From Antarctobacter heliothermus (GTDB taxonomy: Bacteria > Pseudomonadota > Alphaproteobacteria > Rhodobacterales > Rhodobacteraceae): a DNA stretch of 64,000 nucleotides. Each line of letters begins with the position of its first letter. The first letter of the stretch is position 1. The DNA lies in contig NZ_CP022540.1 in NCBI RefSeq assembly GCF_002237555.1, positions 1 through 64,000 on the forward strand, written 5' to 3'. Under the pieces are notes generated by a model. That model was not told the origin of the DNA. It worked only from the letters and a program-made list of their open reading frames with translations, and did no database searches. Below are positions 43,597 to 52,046 of this stretch, piece by piece. The position numbers were made by a program, and so were the translations under genes.

Positions 43597-44613
43597 CTAG
43601 GCCGGATTCATCATCGACCCGGATTCTGACCCGATCGGCATGTCGGTGCGCATCAACACTTCGAACCACAACATGACCGGCAGAGCAACGATGGCCCCGA
43701 CAGGTCCCCACAGCCAGAGGCCAAACACGATCGCCACAAAGATGCCCAGCGGGTTCATGGCCAGACGCTGGCCAACCACCCATGGAGTGACAAAGTTTGC
43801 CTCTGAGAAATTGATCAGCAAGAAGGCTGCTGCTGGTAGCAACGCCATGGCACCGGTGAATTGCAAGAGCCCGGAAATGACCAGCCCACAGATGATGATA
43901 AACGGCCCGAGATACAGCATGTAGTTCAGCACTGCCGCCGCGAGCCCCCAAAGCATCGCGTATTCCACACCTATGGTTAGCATCACCAAAGCGGTAATCA
44001 CCCCCAAACACGCATTGACCAGTGTCACGGCAGCAAAATACCGGGCCACGGCGCGGTCCGCCTTGCGCAATATCGGCTCAAGATGGCCGACCATGGCGTA
44101 AATCTCGTTTCGGGTAAGGACGAAGAAAAACAATGTCCCGATAAAGATAAAGAACTGCGCACCAAAGTTGGGTGCAAGCCACAGCGCATCGCGCACCGAG
44201 GGCAAGGCGCTTTTCGTGTCGCTTTCGCCGCCGCCGTTTGCTGCCTCGATTTCCTTGCTGATCGTCTCGATCCCCCGCAGGACCCCGGAAACGGTGTCGA
44301 TCCAGCGCGCCGCTGCCGCCTTGAGGCGCGGCAATTGGTCAATCAACATGTTCAGAAGCGGCTCTACCATCAGGACAAGCAATCCGATGAGGCTGGTCGT
44401 GACCAGCAACAGCAAAATTGCCACGCCGACGCGCGGCACGCCAATCGAGGCCAAGCGTTCTGCCAAGGGCGAGACCACAATCCCGACGACAAGCGCAAAG
44501 ACAATTGGCGCGATCACGGGCTTGCCCAGATACAGACCAACAGGCACGGCAATCATGGTCAGGATTAGCAACATGACACGCTGCGCGCGGTCGCTGAGGA
44601 CGGTGGTCAACAT
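43597..44613 (-). CDS. AI-2E family transporter (PerM/TqsA-like)
   Basis: A 338-residue membrane protein beginning MLTTVLSDRAQRVMLLILTMIAVPVGLYLGKPVIAPIVFALVVGIVVSPL, the typical AI-2E family N-terminus, and ending with helices around AAAVLNYMLYLGPFIIICGLVISGLLQF and ANFVTPWVVGQRLAMNPLGIFVAIVFGLWLWGPVGAIVALPVMLWFEVL, the conserved C-terminal block. It exports autoinducer-like or other small solutes. It lies 16 nt downstream of the DUF3618-like gene and may end the stress operon. Confidence 0.87.
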   Translation of the reverse strand: MLTTVLSDRAQRVMLLILTMIAVPVGLYLGKPVIAPIVFALVVGIVVSPLAERLASIGVPRVGVAILLLLVTTSLIGLLVLMVEPLLNMLIDQLPRLKAAAARWIDTVSGVLRGIETISKEIEAANGGGESDTKSALPSVRDALWLAPNFGAQFFIFIGTLFFFVLTRNEIYAMVGHLEPILRKADRAVARYFAAVTLVNACLGVITALVMLTIGVEYAMLWGLAAAVLNYMLYLGPFIIICGLVISGLLQFTGAMALLPAAAFLLINFSEANFVTPWVVGQRLAMNPLGIFVAIVFGLWLWGPVGAIVALPVMLWFEVLMRTDMPIGSESGSMMNPA

Positions 44614-44629
44614 GTCAAAACCCTTTTGA

Positions 44630-44995
44630 TCATTTGGACGGCTTGTCCCGGCGCGTCGCCGGAAACAGCGCGGCGGCCAGTGCGCCAATCCCAAGAGCAA
44701 TCGCGCCCGTGGGAAAGCCGGAGCCGGATCTGGCGTCGTGTTCCTTGCGTCTGCTGCCACCGGCTCCGGTCGCGAATAGTGCGATGCCCACCCCTATCAG
44801 GGCCGCAGCGCCTGGATTGCGTACCGCTGCGCCAAGTGCGCCGCGTGTTATTTTGCCCGCCTGATGTTGCGCCACACCCGCAAGTGGGCCGGTCACGGCA
44901 CTGCCACGGGTGGTGGTGCCCAACGCCTCCAGCGCAATTTTCAGGCGGGCGCGATCCTCAGCGGCGCGCATCTCAAGCTCTTCTATCTCAGCCAC
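44630..44995 (-). CDS. DUF3618-like stress membrane protein
   Basis: About 121 residues from a GTG overlapping the upstream holin-like gene by 8 nt, with GGGAGA nearby. An acidic N-terminal coil (EIEELEMRAAEDRARLKIALEALG) resembles DUF3618 proteins and is followed by glycine-rich hydrophobic segments (AALIGVGIALFATGAGG, AIALGIGALAAALFPA). It forms a set with the two genes upstream, like the yqjE/yqjK cluster of enterobacteria. Confidence 0.6.
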   Translation of the reverse strand: MAEIEELEMRAAEDRARLKIALEALGTTTRGSAVTGPLAGVAQHQAGKITRGALGAAVRNPGAAALIGVGIALFATGAGGSRRKEHDARSGSGFPTGAIALGIGALAAALFPATRRDKPSK

Positions 44996-45383
44996 GGCGC
45001 GTCTCCCGTAGGGTTTCAAGGTCGCGTTTCATGTTGTTGAGGCTGCGTTTCGGCGTCAGTTTTTTCGCGTTGACCCGACGACGCCCGGCCCACACCAGTC
45101 CAATCGCGACTACAAGCAAAGCACCGCCCGCAGCTCCGGCCGCCTGCACCGCAGTCAGCCCCTGCGCTGCCAGCCAGACGACAACACCAGAGGCCAACAC
45201 GTTCAGGCCGACAATCGCCAGCACCGCTGCCGCGCCAAAAAAGGCAATTCCGGTACTGGCGTGGGACAGGCTTTGGGCCATCTCCGCCTTGGCAAGGCGG
45301 AATTCGCTTTGCGCCAAGGAAGTCACGCGCAACGCCACCTCAGACAACAGCCGCGGTGCGTCGCGCAGGTCAGGACCGGGCAT
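44988..45383 (-). CDS. Phage holin superfamily III / YqjE-like membrane protein
   Basis: A 131-residue protein with an amphipathic N-terminus (LLSEVALRVTSLAQSEFRLAKAEMAQSL) and two adjoining helices (IAFFGAAAVLAIVGLNVLASGVVVWLA, GAAGGALLVVAIGLVWAG), then a basic tail. This is the YqjE/PF07332 form, which despite its name is a stress-linked inner-membrane protein rather than a lysis factor. It overlaps neighbours on both sides. Confidence 0.75.
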   Translation of the reverse strand: MPGPDLRDAPRLLSEVALRVTSLAQSEFRLAKAEMAQSLSHASTGIAFFGAAAVLAIVGLNVLASGVVVWLAAQGLTAVQAAGAAGGALLVVAIGLVWAGRRRVNAKKLTPKRSLNNMKRDLETLRETRRG

Positions 45384-45654
45384 CGCCGTGTCCCTTGTTC
45401 AGATCTGCCATGACGGACGTTTGCGACGCCTCAACACCTGACGTGTCAGACGTCCGCCGAAGCGCCGCATATCCTGCAAACGCCGCAGCGCCCAAGGCCA
45501 GCACCGGGTTCCGTCCGGCGAAACGCAGCCCGCGAGCCACCAGCCCGACCGGCACGGCGACTCCGAACCGTGACACAACCAAGTGTGATGCGAGCAGCAA
45601 CCCGGCTCTGGCAAGGGCCGGATTGGTACGGCGGGGGTTTGCCTTGTGGGTCAT
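45370..45654 (-). CDS. Small basic membrane-associated protein
   Basis: A 94-residue protein with a strongly basic N-terminus (MTHKANPRRTNPALARAG) and hydrophobic stretches (LLLASHLVVSRFGVAVPVGLVARG, NPVLALGAAAFAGYAAL). No family is recognised. It is the first gene after an EcfG-type promoter and overlaps the YqjE-like gene, so it belongs to the same stress operon. Confidence 0.6.
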   Translation of the reverse strand: MTHKANPRRTNPALARAGLLLASHLVVSRFGVAVPVGLVARGLRFAGRNPVLALGAAAFAGYAALRRTSDTSGVEASQTSVMADLNKGHGDARS

Positions 45655-45690
45655 TGCGGCGCTCCTTTTGAGTCTGCGGTTCTGTTCAAG

Positions 45691-45715
45691 AACACCCGAG
45701 GCGGAGAAAGGTTCC
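45691..45715 (-). promoter_or_regulatory. EcfG-type promoter of the holin/DUF3618-like operon
   Basis: On the minus strand GGAAC - N16 - TGTT (the first base of the -10 differs from CGTT), 37 nt before the start at 45654. Confidence 0.55.
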
Positions 45716-45763
45716 CCTCACCTGCACGGCCCTTGATACAATCCATTGACGAAAAACCATAAA

Positions 45764-45785
45764 GGGCGCCGCTTTCGCGACGCCC
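45764..45785 (-). terminator. Terminator after the DUF883 gene
   Basis: On the minus strand GGGCGTCGC - GAAA - GCGGCGCCC followed by TTTATGGTTTTT; one mismatched pair. Confidence 0.6.
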
Positions 45786-45808
45786 CCTAATCTGGCAGAT
45801 GGCCCGGA

Positions 45809-46081
45809 TCACCTGTTGTTGCGCAAGGCAAGCCCGACCAGAACGCCGACGCCGACTGCACCGGCGACCGCCAACAGCGGGTTGTCGCGGACTACTTGGG
45901 ACGACCGCGCGGCTGCGCGCTCGAACTCGTGGCGTCCCTCGGTGAATGCCCGGTCGATGTGTTCTTGCGCCTCTTCCAGTCGTTCGCTCGCGGCCTCTCG
46001 GGCGGCGCGGGCATATTCGGCACCGGCTTCGGCGGCTTCGGCTGCGCCATTGGCGACGCGGTCCTTTGTGGTGTTGCTCAT
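45809..46081 (-). CDS. DUF883/ElaB-YqjD-like protein
   Basis: A 90-residue protein: a long Ala/Glu-rich coiled coil (AAEAAEAGAEYARAAREAASERLEEAQEHIDRAF), then a C-terminal helix DNPLLAVAGAVGVGVLVGLALRNNR. The NPLLAVAGAVGVGxLxGxLL-type ending is the ElaB/YqjD/YgaM mark; these tail-anchored proteins associate with ribosomes in stationary phase in E. coli. No EcfG-type promoter is seen directly upstream. Confidence 0.8.
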   Translation of the reverse strand: MSNTTKDRVANGAAEAAEAGAEYARAAREAASERLEEAQEHIDRAFTEGRHEFERAAARSSQVVRDNPLLAVAGAVGVGVLVGLALRNNR

Positions 46082-46164
46082 GTCAGAACTCCTTTACTGG
46101 CGCATGGCGCCACTGCCTGCGCTTAGGTGCGTAAAGACGCCCGAACCGGCGTCAAAAACATCCC

Positions 46165-46197
46165 GGCCCGACCCCGAACTTCCGGGGGTCGGGCCGT
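46165..46197 (-). terminator. Strong hairpin downstream of the DUF1328 gene
   Basis: CGGCCCGACCCC and GGGGTCGGGCCG form a 12-bp stem. On the minus strand GGGATGTTTTT follows, so it probably ends the DUF1328 transcript. Confidence 0.65.
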
Positions 46198-46231
46198 TTG
46201 TCAGGTCTGCCTGGACCATTGGCCCGGCTTG

Positions 46232-46393
46232 TCACCCTCGAACAGCGCGTGCCACCAGAGACACCACAAACAGTACGAGGAAAACGAAGAAGAGGATTTG
46301 CGCGATCCCGGCTGATGCACCGGCAATACCGCCAAAACCAAGTACCGCGGCAATCAGCGCGACAATGAAAAAAGTCAGGGCCCAACCAAGCAT
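46232..46393 (-). CDS. DUF1328 (YtjA-like) membrane peptide, 53 residues
   Basis: Translating the minus strand gives [20 protein letters not shown], then [20 protein letters not shown] and [13 protein letters not shown] before a stop. This is a full DUF1328 protein with two helices. AAGGAG lies 8 nt before the ATG, and a consensus EcfG-type promoter lies 66 nt upstream. DUF1328 genes are repeatedly found in alphaproteobacterial stress regulons. It is too short for common gene-length cut-offs. Confidence 0.88.
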   Translation of the reverse strand: MLGWALTFFIVALIAAVLGFGGIAGASAGIAQILFFVFLVLFVVSLVARAVRG

Positions 46394-46458
46394 GGGAAGT
46401 CTCCTTGATGTTGTTCCGAACGTTTTTTAACGCGCCGTCTGTGGCGCTGTGATAAGGA

Positions 46459-46483
46459 AACGTGGCTGATCACCAAAGGTTCC
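46459..46483 (-). promoter_or_regulatory. EcfG-type promoter of the DUF1328 gene
   Basis: On the minus strand GGAAC - N16 - CGTT, a full consensus match. Confidence 0.75.
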
Positions 46484-46604
46484 GACCCTTTCCTGCAAAC
46501 TTTGCGTGGCAACGCACACAAGAGCAAAAACACGCCGCTTGCCCAGCGCCTTTTGCAGGGCAAGATAATTACCTTAAGTGACGTATTGTCGTGTGAGTGT
46601 GTCC

Positions 46605-47759
46605 ATGAAAGATATTCCGGCAATTGATCTCAAGGGTGACGCCCACATGCATGACGGACAACTCGGGGATGCAGAGCGACTAAAGGCGTTGGCACGGACG
46701 GGGGTCATGGATGGCCCTGGACCGGGTGCCCATCAACGCGCGGCCCGTATCGCTGCGCGCCTGCTGGATGTTCCCGTCAGCCTTGTGTCTTTTGTCGATG
46801 ACACCCGACAATATTTCTCGGCTCATGTCGGCCTCGAAGGCGATGTCGCACGCGAAAGCGGCTCTGGTCTTAGCCACTCGCTGTGCCAGTATGTGGTAAA
46901 ATCCCAAGAACCGCTGATTGTCACTGATGCCCCAAAAGACCCAAGGGTGTGCAACAACGGTGCGGTGCGCGATCTGGGCGTGGTGGCCTATCTGGGGGTG
47001 CCGATCCGGTCCCCCGACGGTCACGTGCTAGGATCGTTCTGCGTGATCGACCGCAAGCCGCGCGATTGGTGCGAGGACGACGTCGAACATATGCTCGACA
47101 TGGCCGCAATGATCGAATCCGACATCCGGCTGCGTGAAACGCTTGAAGAACGCGACATCATTCTTCAGGAAATGAGCCACCGCGTCAGAAACCTCTTTAC
47201 CATCATCAACAGCATGTTGCGGATGGAGCGTAGAACGCATGACACCGCGGACGCACTGGCCGAGAGCATGGGGGCGCGGCTCAAGTCTCTGAGCGACGCG
47301 CATGAGATGATTGTGCCAGTCGTCAATGCACGGCGCAGCACCGGCACAACCACCACGCTGGACGCCCTGACCCGCAAGCTGCTGGCCCCCCATGGTGCCG
47401 AAAACGAGACGCACATCACGATCAGTGGGGAACATGTACCAATCGGGGCAAAGGCGGCAGTGTATTTGACACTGGCCCTGCACGAACTTGCGACCAATGC
47501 CGCGAAATACGGCGGGCTTTCAGCCGATGGTGGACGGCTGTCAATCAGCTGGCGCCAGACCGACGATGATATCGTCGAAGTAAGCTGGGAAGAAACAGGA
47601 TTTGAAAGGAAAACCAATGCCGAGCCACGGACCGGCTTTGGTGCGCGACTGCTGTCTATCGCTATCGAAGGCCAGCTTGCCGGTCAGATCAAGACACAGG
47701 CCGGCCCCGACCGTTTCCAACGCAAACTTCGCATCCCGCTGCAACGCCTTCAATCCTGA
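46605..47759 (+). CDS. GAF-domain HWE-family histidine kinase
   Basis: About 384 residues. A GAF domain occupies about 40-180 (VSLVSFVDDTRQYFSAHVGL, GLSHSLCQYVVKSQEPLIV, LGVVAYLGVPIRSPDGHVLGSFCVID). An H-box EMSHRVRNLFTIINSML and an N-box LALHELATNAAKYGGLS follow, and the W-x-E motif in VEVSWEETG marks the HWE family. No transmembrane segment, so it is a cytoplasmic sensor. The start is uncertain: an ATG at 46647 is an alternative. Kinases of this class feed PhyR, encoded 8 kb away. Confidence 0.85.
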   Translation: MKDIPAIDLKGDAHMHDGQLGDAERLKALARTGVMDGPGPGAHQRAARIAARLLDVPVSLVSFVDDTRQYFSAHVGLEGDVARESGSGLSHSLCQYVVKSQEPLIVTDAPKDPRVCNNGAVRDLGVVAYLGVPIRSPDGHVLGSFCVIDRKPRDWCEDDVEHMLDMAAMIESDIRLRETLEERDIILQEMSHRVRNLFTIINSMLRMERRTHDTADALAESMGARLKSLSDAHEMIVPVVNARRSTGTTTTLDALTRKLLAPHGAENETHITISGEHVPIGAKAAVYLTLALHELATNAAKYGGLSADGGRLSISWRQTDDDIVEVSWEETGFERKTNAEPRTGFGARLLSIAIEGQLAGQIKTQAGPDRFQRKLRIPLQRLQS

Positions 47760-47782
47760 CCGAAATTAGCGCGGCGCGGCAG

Positions 47783-47807
47783 GGAACCAATTCCCGGCTG
47801 ATGTGTT
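47783..47807 (+). promoter_or_regulatory. EcfG-type promoter before the membrane histidine kinase
   Basis: GGAAC - N16 - TGTT, about 185 nt before the kinase start and about 39 nt before a small upstream frame. Confidence 0.5.
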
Positions 47808-47845
47808 CACGAAAAGGAGGAGGGCGTCTCGGACGAGGAAATGGC

Positions 47846-47995
47846 ATGAAGCTGGTACGTTGCGGCCAGTCGGGTGTGCGTGCTTTCATAAACAGTACTT
47901 CTGGCTGTGAAAGTTGCGTGAAACCTCAGGCTCTTTATTTCTGTATCCTGACGTTTTTACGCCCACCACGTTTGAGGATCGACCACTTTTCATGA
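47846..47995 (+). CDS. Possible 49-residue upstream peptide coupled to the kinase
   Basis: An ATG with a GAGGAA site upstream opens MKLVRCGQSGVRAFINSTSG and runs 49 codons to a TGA that overlaps the kinase ATG (ATGA). It has four Cys (RCGQ, GCESC, FCIL), is basic, and matches no family. It may be a leader whose translation helps initiate the kinase, or chance. Confidence 0.3.
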   Translation: MKLVRCGQSGVRAFINSTSGCESCVKPQALYFCILTFLRPPRLRIDHFS

Positions 47996-49704
47996 GAACG
48001 CGCCTGAAAAATCTGTCCCGTGCAACACGCAGTCTGTCCGCGCGGATCGCAGTCCTTATGACTGTTGCCATGTTGCCGGTCGGCCTGATCGCCGTGTACC
48101 AGACACAAGCCGTCATCGACAGCGCCCGCCAGCAAAGCCGCACCTCGCTGATGTCGCAGATCCGGTCCGAAGCCGCCGCTGAGCGTGAATTGATCGAAAA
48201 CGCCGTCGCCACGTCAAATGGGCTTGCCGTTCTCATAGCGAAATTGGGCGAAGGCAATTGCGATGACATTTTGCGCGGCTTTGTCGAAGGCAATGAAAAC
48301 TACATCTTTGCCGGTTTCATTCGCTCCTCTGGCTGGCTGGCCTGTAGCTCGACTGGCGACACAATGGATCTGTCCGGGCGCGACACGGTTCGCAGAGCTT
48401 TGGAACGGGGCGGCTCTAGCGTGCAGTTGGTTCAGGAAGGCGCCATTACGGGGCGCAGTATCGTCATTGTCACCCAACCGGTGCGCAACGACGATGAAAT
48501 CATCGGCTTTGTATCGCTGTCGATCCCGCATGCCACCGTGTTGAGAAAGCTGGAAGATCCGGACTCGGAAAGTGGTCTGCGCATCGCCGCAATCGATATC
48601 GAAGGCGACCTGATCGCCGCCTCTCTGGGGATGGAAGCGGCAGAGAATTTCCTGCCCCGCGATATCGCTCTTTCCGATCTGGTTCAGAGCCGGAACACGA
48701 CCTTTCGTGGGCCAAGCGGCACGGGTGAAGACCGCTATTTTGCGGTTACGCCCATGATCGAAGGCAAGGTAATGCTGGTTGGCAGCTGGCCCTTATCATC
48801 TGTGCCAGGCACTGACACCCAGCTGCAAACCTGGATCGCCATTGCCCTGCCCGTCCTCATGTGGATCGCAGGCGTGGGGGTTGCCTTGTTCGGTATTCAG
48901 CAACTGGTGATCCGCCACGTTGCAAAACTGCGATCAGCTATGCGGCGCTTTGCCTTGGGGGAGCGCGCGGAAACCTCGTTGGACCTGAAAGACCCGCCAG
49001 CGGAACTGGAAGAAGCGCAGCGCGCCTTTAACCGCATGGCACTGTTGATCACCGACGGTGAATTGCGCCGCGAACAGGATCTCAAGGACAAGGAAGTTCT
49101 ACTGCGGGAGGTGCACCATAGGGTCAAGAATAACCTGCAACTGATCGCTTCGATCATGAACATGCAGGCGCGTGAATTGGAGACCGATGAGGCAAAACAC
49201 GTCGTGGCCGAACTGCAACGACGGGTGCGTGGCATGGCCGTGCTGCATCGCACTTTGTACAATACCCCGACCAGCACAACCGTGGATGCCGCCGCACTGG
49301 TGCGCGCCGTGGTCCGCGATGTGCAGGACCTTGTAGGGGTCAGGCTGGCGCCCCAGATCGATACAGATCTGAAGGAGATCGCCCTTTATCCCGATCAGGC
49401 GATCCCGCTGTCATTGTTCGTTGCCGAGACGCTGTACAACACGATTACTCAGGCCTGTTCCGACATCCCCTGTGACAGGATCGGCGTGGAGTTGTCGATC
49501 GGGAGCAATGATGATGTCTGCCTGAACATTGATAGCCCCCCTGTCGACGACGAACAAAGCATGCCGGACGAGTGTCTTGATGGCATGGGCCGCAAGATGA
49601 TCACCGCTTTCTTGCTGCAATTGGGAGGAGCGATGGAAACCTCGACCGAAGGCGGGCGTTACATAACATCGGTAAGATTTCCGCGCGCCACTTACGGCGC
49701 CTGA
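47992..49704 (+). CDS. Membrane sensor histidine kinase (HisKA_2/PhyK-PhyP-like) with degenerate ATP lid
   Basis: About 570 residues: a first helix (IAVLMTVAMLPVGLIAVYQ), a periplasmic sensor of about 240 residues, and a second helix (TWIAIALPVLMWIAGVGVALFG). A HAMP-like segment precedes the H-box LREVHHRVKNNLQLIASIMNMQ. The N-box is SLFVAETLYNTITQA, but the lid region IDSPPVDDEQSMPDECLDGMGRKMITAFLLQLGG lacks the usual DNGxG motif. Kinases of this architecture control PhyR; one with a poor catalytic domain may act as a PhyR phosphatase, as described for PhyP of Sphingomonas. Confidence 0.82.
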   Translation: MRTRLKNLSRATRSLSARIAVLMTVAMLPVGLIAVYQTQAVIDSARQQSRTSLMSQIRSEAAAERELIENAVATSNGLAVLIAKLGEGNCDDILRGFVEGNENYIFAGFIRSSGWLACSSTGDTMDLSGRDTVRRALERGGSSVQLVQEGAITGRSIVIVTQPVRNDDEIIGFVSLSIPHATVLRKLEDPDSESGLRIAAIDIEGDLIAASLGMEAAENFLPRDIALSDLVQSRNTTFRGPSGTGEDRYFAVTPMIEGKVMLVGSWPLSSVPGTDTQLQTWIAIALPVLMWIAGVGVALFGIQQLVIRHVAKLRSAMRRFALGERAETSLDLKDPPAELEEAQRAFNRMALLITDGELRREQDLKDKEVLLREVHHRVKNNLQLIASIMNMQARELETDEAKHVVAELQRRVRGMAVLHRTLYNTPTSTTVDAAALVRAVVRDVQDLVGVRLAPQIDTDLKEIALYPDQAIPLSLFVAETLYNTITQACSDIPCDRIGVELSIGSNDDVCLNIDSPPVDDEQSMPDECLDGMGRKMITAFLLQLGGAMETSTEGGRYITSVRFPRATYGA

Positions 49705-49715
49705 CAGGGGGCACA

Positions 49716-51191
49716 ATGGCGAGCGATTTCGAATTGATGATCACGGCCGACGAAGCGTGGCCCGTCTTCGAACGCGCCATTCTGCGCGCGCAGGATCGCA
49801 TCACTGCCGGGTTCCGGATCTTTGACATGTCGACACGGTTGCGCAGCGCTGAGGCCCGGGCGGTGGGGGACGACTGGTTTGACCTGTTGGCCCATGCCGT
49901 GCGCCGGGGCGTTCACCTTGACCTGACGGTCAGCGATTTTGATCCGGTGATGCGGACGGGTCTGCACGCTCTGTGCTGGCGCACTGTTCGTCAGGGTATT
50001 GCCCTGGCCGAAGTCACGGGCGCAGGGCCGGACCGGTTACAGGTCCGCGCCCACCTGCATCCTGCACAGGCCGGGATGATGCCATGGATCGCGTTCCTGC
50101 CCGCCGTGCTGCGCAAACGGTGGGATGGCCTGCGCCAAACGACACCCGTACAACGCCGGTTTCAGGCCGTCGGTCTGAACCGAAACGCGCTGCCCCGGCT
50201 GAACACGGTCTCACACCACCAGAAGGTTGCCGTGATTGACGACGACTGGCTGTACATCGGTGGTCTTGACTTGAACGAACGCCGCTATGACACGCCAGAC
50301 CACGCCCGTCCTGCACGCCAGACATGGTCTGATGTGCAAGTTATCGTGCGCGGGCCAGAGGCGCGCGCGGCGCGGCGGCATCTGGAAACGATGCGAGAAG
50401 TCACCTCGGGCCGCATGCCCCCGCCCGATTGCCCCGGCCTGAAACGCACCCTTTCCGCCCCGCGGCGGCTGCAATTGCCCTATCTTTCGCCCCGGACCCT
50501 TGTGTCCGAGATCGAGGAGGCGCATTTGCAAGCGTTCCAGCAGGCGCACCACCTGATCCATATCGAAACCCAGTTCCTCCGCTCCAGCCGGATTGCCGAA
50601 GGGTTGGCCAAGGCGGCCCATCAAAACCGCGACCTGACGGCTGTGTTGATCATGCCCGCCCTGCCCGAGGACGTGGCCTTTGATTCCTCCGACAGCATTG
50701 ATGCCCGATATGGTCTTGGCTTGCGGCAGCGCGCGGTCGCTACGCTGCGGGACGGCTTTAGCCAGCGTTTGACCATCGCCACGCCAGTCCGTCCGGATCT
50801 GGCCGCACGAGAGACCTCGGAGACGCTGGCAGGATCACCGTTGATCCATGTCCACAATAAGGTACTGATCCGTGACGACACCTATGCCCTGATCGGGTCG
50901 GCCAATCTGAACGGGCGCTCGATGCACTGGGATACAGAGCTTGCTCTGGACATAACTGACCCAGCCCGCGTGGCAACGGCCCGCAAACGGCTGCTGTCGC
51001 ATTGGTGGCACGCGTCCCTGCCGCCAGAGGCGATGGCCCCTGAAACGCTTCAACCCTGGTGGGATGCGGAAATCCGCCGCAACCGCGTTGTTCTGCCTGA
51101 GAACCGCAAAGGCTTTCTCGTGCCGTTCGATCCGGAACGGGGTGCCGATCTGGCCCAAACCCTGCCCGGCGTCACCGAAGACATCGTCTGA
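49716..51191 (+). CDS. Phospholipase D-superfamily protein
   Basis: A 491-residue protein with two HKD half-sites: SHHQKVAVIDDDWLYIGGLDLNERR (about 168-192) and IHVHNKVLIRDDTYALIGSANLNGRS (about 372-397). It has no signal or N-terminal helices, unlike cardiolipin synthase, so it is probably a cytoplasmic or membrane-peripheral PLD-type phosphodiesterase/transphosphatidylase. It lies 11 nt after the kinase gene and is likely co-transcribed. Confidence 0.85.
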   Translation: MASDFELMITADEAWPVFERAILRAQDRITAGFRIFDMSTRLRSAEARAVGDDWFDLLAHAVRRGVHLDLTVSDFDPVMRTGLHALCWRTVRQGIALAEVTGAGPDRLQVRAHLHPAQAGMMPWIAFLPAVLRKRWDGLRQTTPVQRRFQAVGLNRNALPRLNTVSHHQKVAVIDDDWLYIGGLDLNERRYDTPDHARPARQTWSDVQVIVRGPEARAARRHLETMREVTSGRMPPPDCPGLKRTLSAPRRLQLPYLSPRTLVSEIEEAHLQAFQQAHHLIHIETQFLRSSRIAEGLAKAAHQNRDLTAVLIMPALPEDVAFDSSDSIDARYGLGLRQRAVATLRDGFSQRLTIATPVRPDLAARETSETLAGSPLIHVHNKVLIRDDTYALIGSANLNGRSMHWDTELALDITDPARVATARKRLLSHWWHASLPPEAMAPETLQPWWDAEIRRNRVVLPENRKGFLVPFDPERGADLAQTLPGVTEDIV

Positions 51192-51200
51192 GCCTGTCCC

Positions 51201-51226
51201 GGAACGCCTGACCTGCGGCCTGCGTT
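51201..51226 (+). promoter_or_regulatory. EcfG-type promoter before the host-attachment-family pair
   Basis: GGAAC - N17 - CGTT, 60 nt before the small gene at 51286. Confidence 0.7.
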
Positions 51227-51285
51227 ATCCTTACAGACGGCGCGGGCCATGAGCGGCCCCCGCCCGAACGGAAAGGAGGCGCAAC

Positions 51286-51498
51286 ATGGCGCAACGACAC
51301 CGATCCAAGGACGGACACCGCGAAACCAAGGACATCCTCGGCGCAGAAGGAACCATCCCTCACGGCGGACGCGAGGGCGGTCGACTGACTCGTCGCGTGG
51401 GCAGCAAAGATGAGCTGAAACGGGCCTACGAGCGACCCGCAGGTGCCACACGCGTGACCAAATCCATCGAAGAGGAGACCGGCGATGATGAAAGCTAA
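51286..51498 (+). CDS. Small charged hypothetical protein
   Basis: A 70-residue hydrophilic protein (MAQRHRSKDGHRETKDILGA, GGRLTRRVGSKDELKRAYER) with an AAGGAGG site. No family is recognised. It overlaps the host-attachment-family gene by 14 nt and shares its EcfG-type promoter. Confidence 0.65.
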   Translation: MAQRHRSKDGHRETKDILGAEGTIPHGGREGGRLTRRVGSKDELKRAYERPAGATRVTKSIEEETGDDES

Positions 51499-51952
51499 GG
51501 GCGTGCCCCACGGCACATGGGTGCTGATCGCCGACGGCGAAAAGGCGCTGTATCTGGTCAATGAAGGCGATGAGGTGCATCTGAACCTGCAGGTTCGCGA
51601 CCGCGCCGATCAGGACAATCCCAAAGCGCAGGAATGGGCCGCGAACCGGCCCGGACGCCTTAGCGACGGTCCCGGCCCGCAACGGTCAGCTCTCGATGAC
51701 ACCGACTGGCATCAGTTGGAAAAGACCCGGTTTGCCAAGAGCATCGCCGACGACCTCTACAAGTCCGCGCACAAGGGCAAGTTCGACACGCTGGTGATCG
51801 CCGCCAGCCGCCCTGTGCTGAGCGCGTTGCGAGACGAAATGCACGACGAGGTGGTGTCAAAACTTGTGCTCGACCTGCCCAAGGTGCTGACCAACCACCC
51901 GTTGAACGAGATAGAGAGCGCGGTCGAACGTGCGCTGAAAGAGGCCGATTGA
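51485..51952 (+). CDS. Host attachment family protein (baeRF-like)
   Basis: A 155-residue protein with GTWVLIADGEKALYLVNEGDE, FAKSIADDLYKSAHKGKFDTLVIAASRPVLSALRDEM and SKLVLDLPKVLTNHPLNEIESAVERAL. This is the pattern of the proteins annotated as required for attachment to host cells, which are related to the eRF1-like baeRF fold (archaeal release factor-like) and so may bind ribosomes. In this context a stress-linked translation factor is as likely as attachment. Confidence 0.75.
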   Translation: MMKAKGVPHGTWVLIADGEKALYLVNEGDEVHLNLQVRDRADQDNPKAQEWAANRPGRLSDGPGPQRSALDDTDWHQLEKTRFAKSIADDLYKSAHKGKFDTLVIAASRPVLSALRDEMHDEVVSKLVLDLPKVLTNHPLNEIESAVERALKEAD

Positions 51953-51964
51953 GCCCTCCGGCGC

Positions 51965-51989
51965 GGAACGATTTCGCGGCTTAGACGTT
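51965..51989 (+). promoter_or_regulatory. EcfG-type promoter of csbD
   Basis: GGAAC - N16 - CGTT, 57 nt before the csbD start. Confidence 0.75.
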
Positions 51990-52046
51990 CGTTTGTCAGA
52001 GGCTGCGGAAGTGCCGCAAGCCAAATAGAGAACCGGGAGAAGACCA

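Noticed and set aside
44988..45383. Prophage or lysis module because of the holin-like protein
   Set aside because: No endolysin, capsid, tail or integrase genes are near; the YqjE-like form and stress context explain it.
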